Shown: piece by piece, positions 8,987 through 16,964 of the stretch
Layout: each line of letters starts with the position of its first letter
Numbering within the stretch: the first letter of the stretch is position 1
NCBI GenBank assembly: GCA_902806095.1
Contig: CADCVF010000054.1
Span: 7,536-71,535, forward strand
Reading direction: 5' to 3'
Length of the DNA stretch: 64,000 bases
Source: an uncultured Rubrobacteraceae bacterium
GTDB taxonomy: Bacteria; Actinomycetota; Rubrobacteria; Rubrobacterales; Rubrobacteraceae
Made by a program: the position numbers and the translations under genes
The notes under the pieces: model-generated
Told to the model about the DNA's origin: nothing
Databases searched by the model: none
What the model saw: only the letters and a program-made list of their open reading frames with translations

Positions 8987-10814
8987 CGATACTATGCTCG
9001 GCAGGTACGATCCCATATCCATCGAAAACGCGCTGAACGAAACGCCGCCGCAACCGCCATTCCCGCCGGCTTCGGACCGGGCGGCGTGGGAAGGGGTGCG
9101 CGAAGTCGTTGGGGAACAACGGGTGTCGGAGCTCCTGGCAGAGGCCGAGGCTGCGACAGAGGTCCCCAGGCTACCGGCCACGCTCTACCTGGAGTTCACG
9201 TACGCCGGGTCGCGGGAGGGATACGAGGGGCCGGCGAACCGCAGGCGGGAGATGCTCTCGAACCTGGCCCTGGCCGAATGCCTGGAGGGAGAAGGCCGCT
9301 TTCTCGACCCGTTGCTTGATGTGGCGTGGGCGGTCTGCGAGGAGAGTAGCTGGTCGTGGCCGGCCCACCAGGGAGGCCTGCCCGACATGCGTCACCCCGT
9401 GATAGACCTGAGCGTTGCCATGACCGCACTCTATCTGGCTGAGCTCGACCTGCTCCTCGGAGACCGCCTCGACCCCGCCCTTGGACGGCGCATCCGCTAC
9501 GAGGTAGACCGGCGGTGTCTGGCCCCTTACCTAGCGCGCCACGACCACTGGTGGCTCTTCGACACCCCCGACAGGCCGGTCAACAACTGGACGGCCGTGT
9601 GCAACGCCGGGGTTGCGGGGGCTGCGATCCACCTGGAACAAGACGCGGCCAGGCTGGCTGAGATCCTGGCCCGCGCCGCCCGCTCCCTGGACGATTACCT
9701 TTCCACGTTCGACGAGGACGGCGGCTCCTCGGAAGGGCCGGCATACTGGTCTTACGGGTTCGGCTACTATACCGTCCTCGCCCACCTCGTCGGCCAGCGA
9801 ACGGGCTGGCAGGTGGACTTCTTCGAAGGCGAGCAGATGCGCAGGATCTCGCGCTTCCCGTCGCGCACCAGGCTCAGCCCGGGACTCTACGTGAACTTCT
9901 CCGACTGCGACAGGCATGTCGGCCTCATCCCTGCCCACCTTTCCTACCTTTCGCGAAGGTTGGATCTACCGGACCTCGGGCGGCTGGTCAGCGAGCAGCC
10001 AGGCGGCGGCGAACGTGAGAGGGAGCTGACCTGGGCCCTGCGCGACCTCTTCTGGTGCCCCGAACGCGTCGAGGGACCCTTCTTCCCCGACAGGCACGAC
10101 TGGTTCGGCGGCATGATGTGGATGGTCTCCCGCCAGGACCCCGAGGACCCTGGCGCCCTGGTGCTCGCGACCAAGGGCGGCCATAACGGCGAGATGCACA
10201 ACCAGAACGACGTGGGAAACGTTATCGTGCACACCGATGCGGAGTCTGTGATCTCCGACATCGGCCGCGGCCGCTATACGAAGGCCTACTTCGGCCCCGA
10301 GCGCTACGAGTACATCGCCAACTCCTCCAGGGGGCATTCCGTTCCCGTGCCCAACGGCCAGGAGCAACGCTCCGGCGGCCAACACGGCGCGCGATTATTG
10401 GAACATCGTACCGACCACTACTCCGATCTGGCGGAGTTCGAGTTGCGGGACGCCTACCCGCCCGAGGCCGACCTTGACTCGCTCAAGCGAACGGTCGTCC
10501 TGCGCCGCGGCGAGTCCGGCGCCAGGGTGGAGTTGACAGACGAGGTGAGGTTCGCCACGGGACCTGGCACTTTCGAGAGCGTCCTGACTACCTTTGGAGA
10601 GGCTGAGGCCTCCCCTGACTCGGTGCTGCTACTCGGGGTTCGTGGCGCCTTGCGCGCCTTCTTCGACCCCGAAGTGGTAGTGCCGCGGATCGAGACCATC
10701 GAAGACGTGGACCTGGCCGAGGGGCCGGCCGACGTGCGGCGCGTGATCTTCGCCCTCTCGGAACCCGCCCGAGAGGGGTCCGTCCGCCTGCTCATCGAGC
10801 CAGAAAGAAGCTAG
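8973..10814 (+). CDS. Heparinase II/III-like polysaccharide lyase-family protein
   Basis: A 613-residue protein with an N-terminal alpha-helical toroid (about residues 70-370, with NNWTAVCNAGVAGAA and GGSSEGPAYWSYGFGYY) and a C-terminal beta-sandwich. The heparinase II/III hallmark GGHNGEMHNQNDVGN lies near residues 403-418, followed by the usual RYEYIANSSRGHSVPVPNG. Such proteins cleave uronic-acid polysaccharides by beta-elimination. No signal peptide is seen, so it probably acts on imported oligomers. The start at 8973 overlaps the GH2 gene by 14 bases; an ATG at 8994 is an alternative. Exact substrate is unknown. Confidence 0.8.
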   Translation: MRETSDTMLGRYDPISIENALNETPPQPPFPPASDRAAWEGVREVVGEQRVSELLAEAEAATEVPRLPATLYLEFTYAGSREGYEGPANRRREMLSNLALAECLEGEGRFLDPLLDVAWAVCEESSWSWPAHQGGLPDMRHPVIDLSVAMTALYLAELDLLLGDRLDPALGRRIRYEVDRRCLAPYLARHDHWWLFDTPDRPVNNWTAVCNAGVAGAAIHLEQDAARLAEILARAARSLDDYLSTFDEDGGSSEGPAYWSYGFGYYTVLAHLVGQRTGWQVDFFEGEQMRRISRFPSRTRLSPGLYVNFSDCDRHVGLIPAHLSYLSRRLDLPDLGRLVSEQPGGGERERELTWALRDLFWCPERVEGPFFPDRHDWFGGMMWMVSRQDPEDPGALVLATKGGHNGEMHNQNDVGNVIVHTDAESVISDIGRGRYTKAYFGPERYEYIANSSRGHSVPVPNGQEQRSGGQHGARLLEHRTDHYSDLAEFELRDAYPPEADLDSLKRTVVLRRGESGARVELTDEVRFATGPGTFESVLTTFGEAEASPDSVLLLGVRGALRAFFDPEVVVPRIETIEDVDLAEGPADVRRVIFALSEPAREGSVRLLIEPERS

Positions 10815-10842
10815 GTTGCGCATCCGGGTCCTCGATAGTGGC

Positions 10843-12528
10843 TCAGCGGACCACCCTGGCGCGGTAAGAGATCTCTTCGCTCATCTCCCGAAACTCTATC
10901 CTCAGCAGGCCACAGTGGCCGCGCCTGTTTTGTAAGCCACCAGTCAGGTGGACCACACGTTTCACCGGGGCGCCGTAGGAGATCTCGATTTCCTCCCGTC
11001 CGTGTACCAGCCGCACCCCGCCAGCCTCAATCCTCGCTTTCGTGATGGTTCCCGTGCCGGGGTCATACAGGTACGGGATCAGCAACACTTTGCGTTCTTC
11101 GAGCCCCGGTGTCGCCTCTTCGACATAGACCCCTTCTGTCTCCACGCTCGCCTCGAAGTGGTACCGGTAAGGGCTTCCTCTGTCCCTTGCTTCGAGTTCC
11201 AGACTAGGCGGAGTAAGGCTCCCTTCCATCCTACCGATCAGGACGAAATCGTCTCGCGACGACCGAGATCTGCTGGCCATGCCAAAGTTGAGGAACCGCC
11301 CGCTTTCGAGGTACCTGGCACTGGAGACGAATTGCAGGAATCTTCCTGGACCGAAGGTCAGGTCTACGACCCCGAAAGCATCGTAGTCTGGCGCCGGACG
11401 GGCGTTGAAGTGCAGGCTGTAGGTGCCGTTGTGCAGAACCGCCCTGCAAGTGGGGTCGTGCTCCAGCAAGAGGGAAGCCTCGCGTCCGCCAGACGGCTCC
11501 GTGAAAGGCCGATTCAAGCCGTTCGACACGGCCCCGGCGAGGAAAGCAGCCGCCAGGTTCGCGTAGTGGCCGTCGGCTGTGTAGCTTTCGTAGCCGACCC
11601 TGTGACCTGGCGGCAGACGGTTCTCGACTGGACTATACGGACCATCCTGCCGCTGCCAGCGTCGGAACGAGGAGAGTGCGCGGTAGGCAGCTTCCTCGGC
11701 GCGTCCCGCCAGCTCGGGGTCGCGTTCGCGGAAGTAGTTGGAAGCGTGGGTGAAGAACGCGCACTGGGCCCCGAGGGTCCACGTCTGCCCTGTGCTGCGG
11801 TGGGCGGAGGCGAGGGAGCCGTCGGAGAGCTGCACGCCAAGGCTGCGACGCAGGCCCGTTCGCATGAGAATCTCGAGGTCCTCGCGCCGGCGACCGTCGT
11901 AGCCTTCCACAAGCATGTCGGCCAGATGGTAGCGGGTGAAGAGGTCGTAGGAATTAGGGTGTCCCGGCTCCTGGTAGAGGCCTTGCCCGATCAGGATGTG
12001 GGCTTCGAAGAACGTGTCCAGCCAGAGATCCAACCTCTCCTTCGAGAACGGAGAGAGGCCTTCACGAAACCGGAGCCACTCTCCCGAGAGCCAGACGGCG
12101 GCCCAGTTCGAAGGAGGCCGCTGGGCGAACGACGATTCGATGTCCACTCCGGAGATTCGGCCGGCGAAGCCTTCCGCGCCGTCGATACTGAGGTCCCTGA
12201 GTATGAGGAAGGTCTTCAAGATCGGAGGCCAGAAGAAGTCCCTGTGGTTGGAGCGGCTCACCGCGCCGTCGAAGCCAGACGCGGTCGGCGGGAGTCCGGG
12301 GTCGAGGACGTGGTCGAGGGCGGCCTCCAGGCCACGAACGGCGCGGTCCGCGTACGCCGACTTCCTCTCGCCGCCGTCTTCCCTGGCGAGCACGGCGTTG
12401 CAGAGCGCATGATACGGGGTACCGTATTGCGTGGGTTCGCCGAAGACCGGGTCGTGCATCTCGCCGGAGGGCTGCAGGTACGGCGCGTAGCTCTCGACGG
12501 CCTCCCTCAGAATCTCGACCGGCAACAC
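10843..12528 (-). CDS. Uncharacterised toroid-type protein, convergent with the uronate operon
   Basis: A 561-residue cytoplasmic protein starting at GTG. The N-terminal 300 residues are helical and carry RPPSNWAAVWLSGEW, GHPNSYDLFTRYHLADMLVEG and HRSTGQTWTLGAQ, followed by a beta-rich part. This resembles the toroid-plus-sandwich architecture of heparinase-like and alginate-lyase-like proteins, but I cannot place it in a named family. It converges on the heparinase-like gene with only 28 bases between stops, so it is likely part of the same functional locus although read from the other strand. A long open frame on the opposite strand here is an antisense artefact. Confidence 0.55.
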   Translation of the reverse strand: MLPVEILREAVESYAPYLQPSGEMHDPVFGEPTQYGTPYHALCNAVLAREDGGERKSAYADRAVRGLEAALDHVLDPGLPPTASGFDGAVSRSNHRDFFWPPILKTFLILRDLSIDGAEGFAGRISGVDIESSFAQRPPSNWAAVWLSGEWLRFREGLSPFSKERLDLWLDTFFEAHILIGQGLYQEPGHPNSYDLFTRYHLADMLVEGYDGRRREDLEILMRTGLRRSLGVQLSDGSLASAHRSTGQTWTLGAQCAFFTHASNYFRERDPELAGRAEEAAYRALSSFRRWQRQDGPYSPVENRLPPGHRVGYESYTADGHYANLAAAFLAGAVSNGLNRPFTEPSGGREASLLLEHDPTCRAVLHNGTYSLHFNARPAPDYDAFGVVDLTFGPGRFLQFVSSARYLESGRFLNFGMASRSRSSRDDFVLIGRMEGSLTPPSLELEARDRGSPYRYHFEASVETEGVYVEEATPGLEERKVLLIPYLYDPGTGTITKARIEAGGVRLVHGREEIEISYGAPVKRVVHLTGGLQNRRGHCGLLRIEFREMSEEISYRARVVR

Positions 12529-12590
12529 CAGTCGGACCCCTTCCGCACCGTCCGGCGCATCGCGACTTCGCTCTCCTCTTCGAAGTTCCG

Positions 12591-13988
12591 TTATGCGTTC
12601 CGACGCATCGCCGACCTGAAGAGCAGGAACCCGACGCCGATGAAAGCGAGTCCCGAAATCACGGGACCGAGCAGAGACATGCCGCCTGTGTTGGGCAGTG
12701 GGTTGTCGGAGATGGTGTCGGAGATCACGCCGTCTCTAGAGGCTGTGTCGCCGGTATTCGTGCTGCCGGTATTCGTGCTGCCGGTATTCGTGCTGCCGGC
12801 ATTCGTGCTGCTGTCACCTACAACACGACACCCTTCTCCATCGATGCCCGTCGAACTTATTATCGGGAAAGTATCGTTGGGCCCTCTGGGAAACACGTCG
12901 TTCTCCGGATCTACGGGTATCGGTGAGATGAGCTTGTCAGGGTTATCCCTCTGGCCCTCCGGGAACGACTCGCCCAAAGTCTCCCTGCCGTTCGCGACTA
13001 TGGTTCCGTCCTGCTGCAAAGTGATGTCTGCGTTATCACCATCCCTGATTCGAAAAGGCACGCCACGATCGCTCATGGTTATGGTCAACTCATTGCCCTG
13101 TGCCGTAAACTCGCAGTTCTCGGTCTCTATGATGATCTGGTCTATCCCGGTGACCCTCGTGCCATCAGGTAGTATGTCTATAACATCTCCCGGAACTAGC
13201 ACATCTTTGCCGAAAGCCGTTCCTCCTGCCAGGGGTCCTTTATCCCGGTCCTGCGGCTCGGGATCCGGCGATGCGTTGTCAGGTGGCAGGGTACTCGGTG
13301 GAGAACTACTCGGCGGTGAAGCACTCGGCGGTGAAGCACTCGGTGGTGAAGCACCCGGTGGTGAAGCACTCGGCGGTGAAGCACTCGGCGGTGAAGCACT
13401 CGGCGGAGAACTACTCGGCGGTGAAGCACTCGGTGGTGAAGCACTCGGTGGTGAAGCACTCGGTGGTGAAGCACTCGCTTCGCATCCGATGCCTGTGGAA
13501 GTGACGATCACAAGCCCTCCGGAATCGAGAACCTTGTCCCCTCCCCTTTCGTTGAGGGGCACTATGTCAGCGTCTCGACCGTCGCGGTTGCTCACCACCT
13601 TCAATCCACCGCCACCCTCCCTCAGCTTGATCTTGACATTGACGTTGTCGATGAAGTCAGCCTGCGTGCCGTCGTCGTCTTGGAGGACGAAGGACGCGCC
13701 TTGCTCGAAGGTGCAATCTGCCCTGGGGATTATTATGGTCTCGACTTGCGCGTCTGGGAGCGTGCTGAGGGTCTCTACTTCCGTGCCCGCCAATGGCCCC
13801 GGCTGCTCCGCGGTTGCTTGCGCTTGCGCCGTTTGTTCACCCTCAGCGAATACCAAAGGTTGTTGCGTATCTGTGCCTTCAGCGCCCACGTTTTCGTCTG
13901 TCGTCTCCTGCGCTGCGGCCGCAAAAGTGAAAACAAACGTGAACATGAACGCAGCAACTGCAAGGCTCATTAGAAATCTGCTTTGCAC
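12591..13988 (-). CDS. LPXTG-anchored surface protein with Pro/Ser repeats
   Basis: Secreted, sortase-anchored protein of 465 residues. A signal peptide covers residues 1-26 (hydrophobic core, AAAAQ cleavage region). A middle region holds about twelve five-residue ASPPS units, a probable extended wall-spanning stalk. A second array of TNTGS units lies near the C-terminus. The sorting signal is complete: LPNTG at 431-435, a hydrophobic helix and a positively charged end (RSAMRRNA). Between the arrays are beta-rich segments with no recognised domain. Ligand unknown; no sortase lies in this window. A degraded transposase lies just upstream. Confidence 0.85.
   Translation of the reverse strand: MQSRFLMSLAVAAFMFTFVFTFAAAAQETTDENVGAEGTDTQQPLVFAEGEQTAQAQATAEQPGPLAGTEVETLSTLPDAQVETIIIPRADCTFEQGASFVLQDDDGTQADFIDNVNVKIKLREGGGGLKVVSNRDGRDADIVPLNERGGDKVLDSGGLVIVTSTGIGCEASASPPSASPPSASPPSASPPSSSPPSASPPSASPPSASPPGASPPSASPPSASPPSSSPPSTLPPDNASPDPEPQDRDKGPLAGGTAFGKDVLVPGDVIDILPDGTRVTGIDQIIIETENCEFTAQGNELTITMSDRGVPFRIRDGDNADITLQQDGTIVANGRETLGESFPEGQRDNPDKLISPIPVDPENDVFPRGPNDTFPIISSTGIDGEGCRVVGDSSTNAGSTNTGSTNTGSTNTGDTASRDGVISDTISDNPLPNTGGMSLLGPVISGLAFIGVGFLLFRSAMRRNA
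12753..12812. repeat. 15-bp tandem repeat coding TNTGS units
   Basis: Four near-perfect copies of a 15-base unit (plus strand GGTATTCGTGCTGCC) lie in frame inside the LPXTG protein gene. They encode a Ser/Thr/Asn/Gly linker just before the sorting signal. Confidence 0.85.
13286..13485. repeat. 15-bp tandem repeat coding ASPPS units
   Basis: About twelve to thirteen copies of a 15-base unit (plus strand ACTCGGTGGTGAAGC with one- or two-base variants) in frame in the LPXTG protein gene. The array encodes the Pro/Ser stalk and is a likely site of copy-number change by slippage. Confidence 0.9.
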
Positions 13989-14062
13989 ACCCCACCCCCT
14001 CTGCCTGCTCTGGACAGCAGTATTCTACACTCGTGAACGAAGACTGCGCTACCTGAAGAGAG

Positions 14063-14342
14063 CTACTTCTTGACACCGATCCGCGCATGATCGTCTCGTG
14101 GTTCGTGATGCGTTGGCAGATGGAGGTAACCTTCCGGACGGGCGGCATCTGGGATTCGAGACGCAGAGGGAGTTGGCGATCCGGAAACCACACCGGCGAT
14201 GCTGGGGCTGTCCTCGACGATAACTTTGCTCGCGCATCGCCAGATGACACAGGCAATGAGTGTTGTCCGGCAAGTGGCTTGGTACCATAAGAGACATCCG
14301 ACCTTGGCCGATGCTTTGGCGCTAGTACGCAAGGAACTCTAG
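14063..14342 (+). pseudogene. Degraded DDE transposase, C-terminal fragment
   Basis: Three reading frames joined in order give a recognisable transposase C-terminus: DTDPRMIVSWFVMRWQMEVTF from 14072, then HLGFETQRE, then TTPAMLGLSSTITLLAHRQM and VRQVAWYHKRHPTLADAL ending RKEL at TAG 14340-14342. At least two frameshifts separate the pieces and no N-terminal half is present. The WFVMRWQMEVTF and HLGxETQR patterns are those of IS4/IS701-like transposases. No terminal inverted repeats were seen. Confidence 0.75.
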
Positions 14343-14394
14343 ATCCCACGGGCCTTTGTTGTACGGGCTCCACGCACTCGGGTGAATAGGGGCG

Positions 14395-15246
14395 TCAGGT
14401 TCCCGAGGACAAAAGCACGACGGCCACCACCGCCGCCAGAGCGAAGCGATAGTAGGCGAACACCCGCAGGGTATGGCTCGCAAGGAAGCGCAGCAGGAAC
14501 CTGATCGCCAGGTACCCCACCACCGCCGAGGAGGCCGACCCAGCCAAGAACATTGCCGCCTCGTGGCTGCTCATGCCCTCGCCCGCCGCTTCAGCCAGGC
14601 CCAACCCCGCCGCCGCCGCCGTCACAGGCACGCTCATCAGGAATGAGAACCGCGCGGCCTCTTCCCGCTTCAAGCCGAGGAACAGCCCGCACGTGATCGT
14701 CGCCCCCGATCTAGAGACCCCAGGCACGAGCGCCGAAGCCTGGGCGAGCCCCACGACGAAGGCCCCAAAGAAGCTGAGCTTTGAGGCGCGCCAGGAAGTC
14801 TTGCCGCCCACCGCCTCCGCCACGAGGAACAGCCCCCCCACGAACACCAGGTTGAAGACCACTACCCAAGGGGAGCGAACCTCTGTGGCGAAGAAGTCCT
14901 CGAAGTAGAAGCCAATGAGAGCCGCAGGTACCGTCCCCACCAGTACCAGGTAGGCGAGACGTGCCTCCGTATCGGAGAAGTCCAGCCTGGGCAAGGAGCG
15001 CAAGACCGCCCCCGCCATCGCGAGGAGGTCCCCCCGGAAATACCACACCACAGCGAGTACGGTCCCGGTGTGAATAGCGGCGTCGAAAGAGAGCCCGAAG
15101 CGCTCCTGGTCCATGCCCAAGAAGTACTGGCCTAGTAGGAGATGTCCAGAGCTCGAGACCGGCAGGAACTCAGTGATCCCCTGCACCACGCCAAGCAACA
15201 AGGCTTCGAAGAGTTCGATCACGCAACCAAGTTTAGAGTCTGGCAT
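14395..15246 (-). CDS. uppP: Undecaprenyl-diphosphatase (UppP/BacA)
   Basis: Integral membrane phosphatase that recycles undecaprenyl diphosphate to the monophosphate lipid carrier for cell-wall synthesis; it also gives bacitracin tolerance. The 283-residue length fits. Both signature regions are present: GVVQGITEFLPVSSSGHLLL near the N-terminus and PGVSRSGATI in the middle, with about eight hydrophobic segments. The first residues (MPDSKLGC) are atypical; an in-frame GTG at 15222 would give a start at IELFEALLLG, but neither start has a convincing ribosome site. It stands alone, with its own upstream region. Confidence 0.93.
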   Translation of the reverse strand: MPDSKLGCVIELFEALLLGVVQGITEFLPVSSSGHLLLGQYFLGMDQERFGLSFDAAIHTGTVLAVVWYFRGDLLAMAGAVLRSLPRLDFSDTEARLAYLVLVGTVPAALIGFYFEDFFATEVRSPWVVVFNLVFVGGLFLVAEAVGGKTSWRASKLSFFGAFVVGLAQASALVPGVSRSGATITCGLFLGLKREEAARFSFLMSVPVTAAAAGLGLAEAAGEGMSSHEAAMFLAGSASSAVVGYLAIRFLLRFLASHTLRVFAYYRFALAAVVAVVLLSSGT

Positions 15247-15591
15247 TCCCCGCGTGGGCTAGTTCCTGTGAACTTTGCGTTCAATTCTCGTAAATTCTGC
15301 ACAAAACACCTTCTACGCGGCCGGCTGAAAGAGGTCACCCGAGAATTCAACGTGGCACGCGATCGTCCTTCGGGAGGCTCTGGCCCTCCCGCACGTGCAA
15401 AGAGCTTTTAACCCAGAGTTTACGCCTAGGAAACACAGCGGCGGGGGCGAGTGTGTAGCATCGAATCGCGGAGCGTAGTCGCGCTCTCAGTTGACAACGA
15501 GCAAAGGGGATCTACAAGGATCATCGTTCGGCAGCAGGAACCTCAGCTAGCGCCTTCTCACACGAGGGCAACAAAGAGAGCGTACGCTTGT
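15247..15591. other. Non-coding interval between uppP and the Asp-rich gene
   Basis: About 345 bases without a convincing gene. It holds the divergent upstream regions of uppP and the Asp-rich protein gene. Short open frames here lack coding character. At the right edge AAGGAAGGAG serves as ribosome site for the gene at 15610. Confidence 0.5.
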
Positions 15592-15609
15592 AAGGAAGGA
15601 GCCCAGTAG

Positions 15610-15969
15610 ATGATGAAACGTCTGTGGCTGCTATTGGCAGCGATGTTGGTAGCCTCGATGATGCTTGTCGCCCCGGTCCTGGCTACGGGAAACGACGATA
15701 ACAACAACGGTGACGACAACGGTACGGGCTGCGTCTGGCACGACGACGACGATGACGGCAAGCACGACGACGACGATGACGGCAAGCACGACGACGACTT
15801 CGACGACGACGGCAGGTCGAACGACCGCGACCACGACGACGACAACGACGGCGTGAAGGACCACGACGACGACAATGACGGCACGAAGGACCACAAGGAC
15901 CACGACGACGACGACGGCATGAAGGACGACGAGGACGAGGACGACGAGGACGACGAGGACGATTGCTAG
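15610..15969 (+). CDS. Secreted, extremely Asp-rich protein, possible calcium binder
   Basis: A 119-residue protein with a clear signal peptide (MMKRLWLLLAAMLVASMMLVAPVLA, about 25 residues). The mature part is almost entirely Asp with some His, Lys, Gly and Asn. Repeats such as DDDNDGVKDH and DDDDGKHDD resemble DxDxDG calcium-binding loops, and two Cys are present (one early, one as the last residue). A strong ribosome site (AAGGAAGGAG) precedes the ATG and a perfect hairpin follows the stop. Codon use for Asp is almost all GAC, as expected for this genome. Metal binding or mineral nucleation is inference. Confidence 0.75.
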   Translation: MMKRLWLLLAAMLVASMMLVAPVLATGNDDNNNGDDNGTGCVWHDDDDDGKHDDDDDGKHDDDFDDDGRSNDRDHDDDNDGVKDHDDDNDGTKDHKDHDDDDGMKDDEDEDDEDDEDDC

Positions 15970-16023
15970 CAGTAGCAGGACCGCTGCCTGTCATAGAACG
16001 CCCAATCAAAGGCGGCTAGCGTC

Positions 16024-16057
16024 TATAAGGGCGGGGTTCTAGAACCCCGCCCTTATA
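16024..16057. terminator. Perfect palindromic hairpin after the Asp-rich gene
   Basis: A 34-base perfect palindrome (arm TATAAGGGCGGGGTTCT, arms meeting at 16040/16041) lies 55 bases after the stop. It can form a very stable GC-rich stem and probably ends transcription from the left; symmetry means it could act in both directions. Confidence 0.75.
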
Positions 16058-16082
16058 CGATACCGGTTCTCTGTTCAACGCC

Positions 16083-16376
16083 TCAAACTTGCGTAACCAC
16101 TCCTTCGAGCGCATCAAAGTTCGCTACGGTGTCAGGGAAGATCTGCGCTTCCACGATCTGCTCCACACTGCTCTTGCGGGAACGTGTCAACGCGAAAGTG
16201 GTTCCCGAGATGCTAGGCCAGGCCTCTGCAACCATCACCCTCAATAATTTACTCTCACGCACTCCCCGACATGCAAGACTCCGCAGTCGACGTGACGGAA
16301 GCAGCCCCTGGAACCCTATCGTGAGCCGGACTCTGTTCGGGTTGCAGTACAGAGGCCGGGATACGCTTCCCGGCAA
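16083..16376 (-). other. Doubtful open frame downstream of pcaG
   Basis: A 97-codon minus-strand frame starts just after pcaG and is rich in Arg and Ser with no recognised domain. Its second half (VMVAEAWPSISGTTFAL) looks more protein-like than the first. It may be a decayed gene or chance; no ribosome site was seen. Otherwise the interval 16058-16382 shows nothing. Confidence 0.25.
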
Positions 16377-16382
16377 CCATCG

Positions 16383-16964
16383 CTAGAGCTCGAAGAAGGC
16401 GGTCTGGTTCTCACCTTGGAGGTAGATGTCGAAGCGCAGTGCGTCCCCTTCGTCGTAGGCAACGAGCGTCTTCCGGAATCCCGGGTCCACTATGGACGAG
16501 AGGATGGGATCGTTGGCGTTGTCCCCTTCCTCGTCTGGGAAGTAGATGCGGGTCACGACGCGCTTCAACAGGCCCCGGGCGAAGACGGAGACCATGATGT
16601 GCGGGGCCTGCATCCCTGTGTCCGGACCAGCGACGGGGCCTGGCTTGACAGTCACGAAGGAGAACCTGCCGCCCTCATCGGTCCCGGAGCGACCGAAGCC
16701 GGAGAAGGTTGCGGGGTCAAGCGGCAAGTCTTGCCGATTGTCGCTGGGGTCGTTGTATCGGCCGGCCTGGTTGGCCTGCCAGATCTCGACCATCGCATCG
16801 GACACGGGCTCCCCCGCCCCGTCGTAGACGGTGCCCTCGATCCTTATCGCCTCGGGATGATCCGGCGGGACGAGCTCCGAACGGTCCTCATCAAGTAGCG
16901 CTCCGTGGAAGAAGGGGCCCACGGTCTGGGAAGGCGTGGGCTTTAACCCGGGCTCGGAGGTCAT
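16383..16964 (-). CDS. pcaG: Protocatechuate 3,4-dioxygenase, alpha subunit
   Basis: Structural subunit of the intradiol ring-cleavage enzyme that opens protocatechuate to 3-carboxy-cis,cis-muconate in the beta-ketoadipate pathway. The 193-residue length is normal. Typical stretches are TPSQTVGPFFHGAL at the start, VEIWQANQAGRY, GFGRSGTDEGGRFSFVTVKPG and QAPHIMVSVFARGLL. As expected for alpha subunits, the iron ligands are not complete here; they lie in PcaH. The ATG overlaps the pcaH stop by four bases, so the pair is translationally coupled. Confidence 0.93.
   Translation of the reverse strand: MTSEPGLKPTPSQTVGPFFHGALLDEDRSELVPPDHPEAIRIEGTVYDGAGEPVSDAMVEIWQANQAGRYNDPSDNRQDLPLDPATFSGFGRSGTDEGGRFSFVTVKPGPVAGPDTGMQAPHIMVSVFARGLLKRVVTRIYFPDEEGDNANDPILSSIVDPGFRKTLVAYDEGDALRFDIYLQGENQTAFFEL

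Noticed and set aside
13286-13485. Possible CRISPR array because of regularly spaced repeats.
   Set aside because: The units are 15 bases, directly adjacent and in frame with a coding gene, without unique spacers; no cas genes are present.
13196-13504. His/Val/Arg-rich repeat proteins in other frames of the repeat array.
   Set aside because: They are shadows of the 15-bp repeats in the LPXTG gene, without start signals.
10948-14073. A plus-strand open frame of more than 1000 codons across the region.
   Set aside because: It lies antisense to two minus-strand genes with clear protein features (a toroid-type protein and an LPXTG protein with signal peptide and sorting signal). Its own translation is low-complexity, driven by the repeats, with no domain. 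High GC content explains the long antisense frame.
15631-16009. Val-rich and Arg-rich open frames over the Asp-rich gene.
   Set aside because: They are other-frame readings of GAC repeats; only the frame with signal peptide and ribosome site is plausible.
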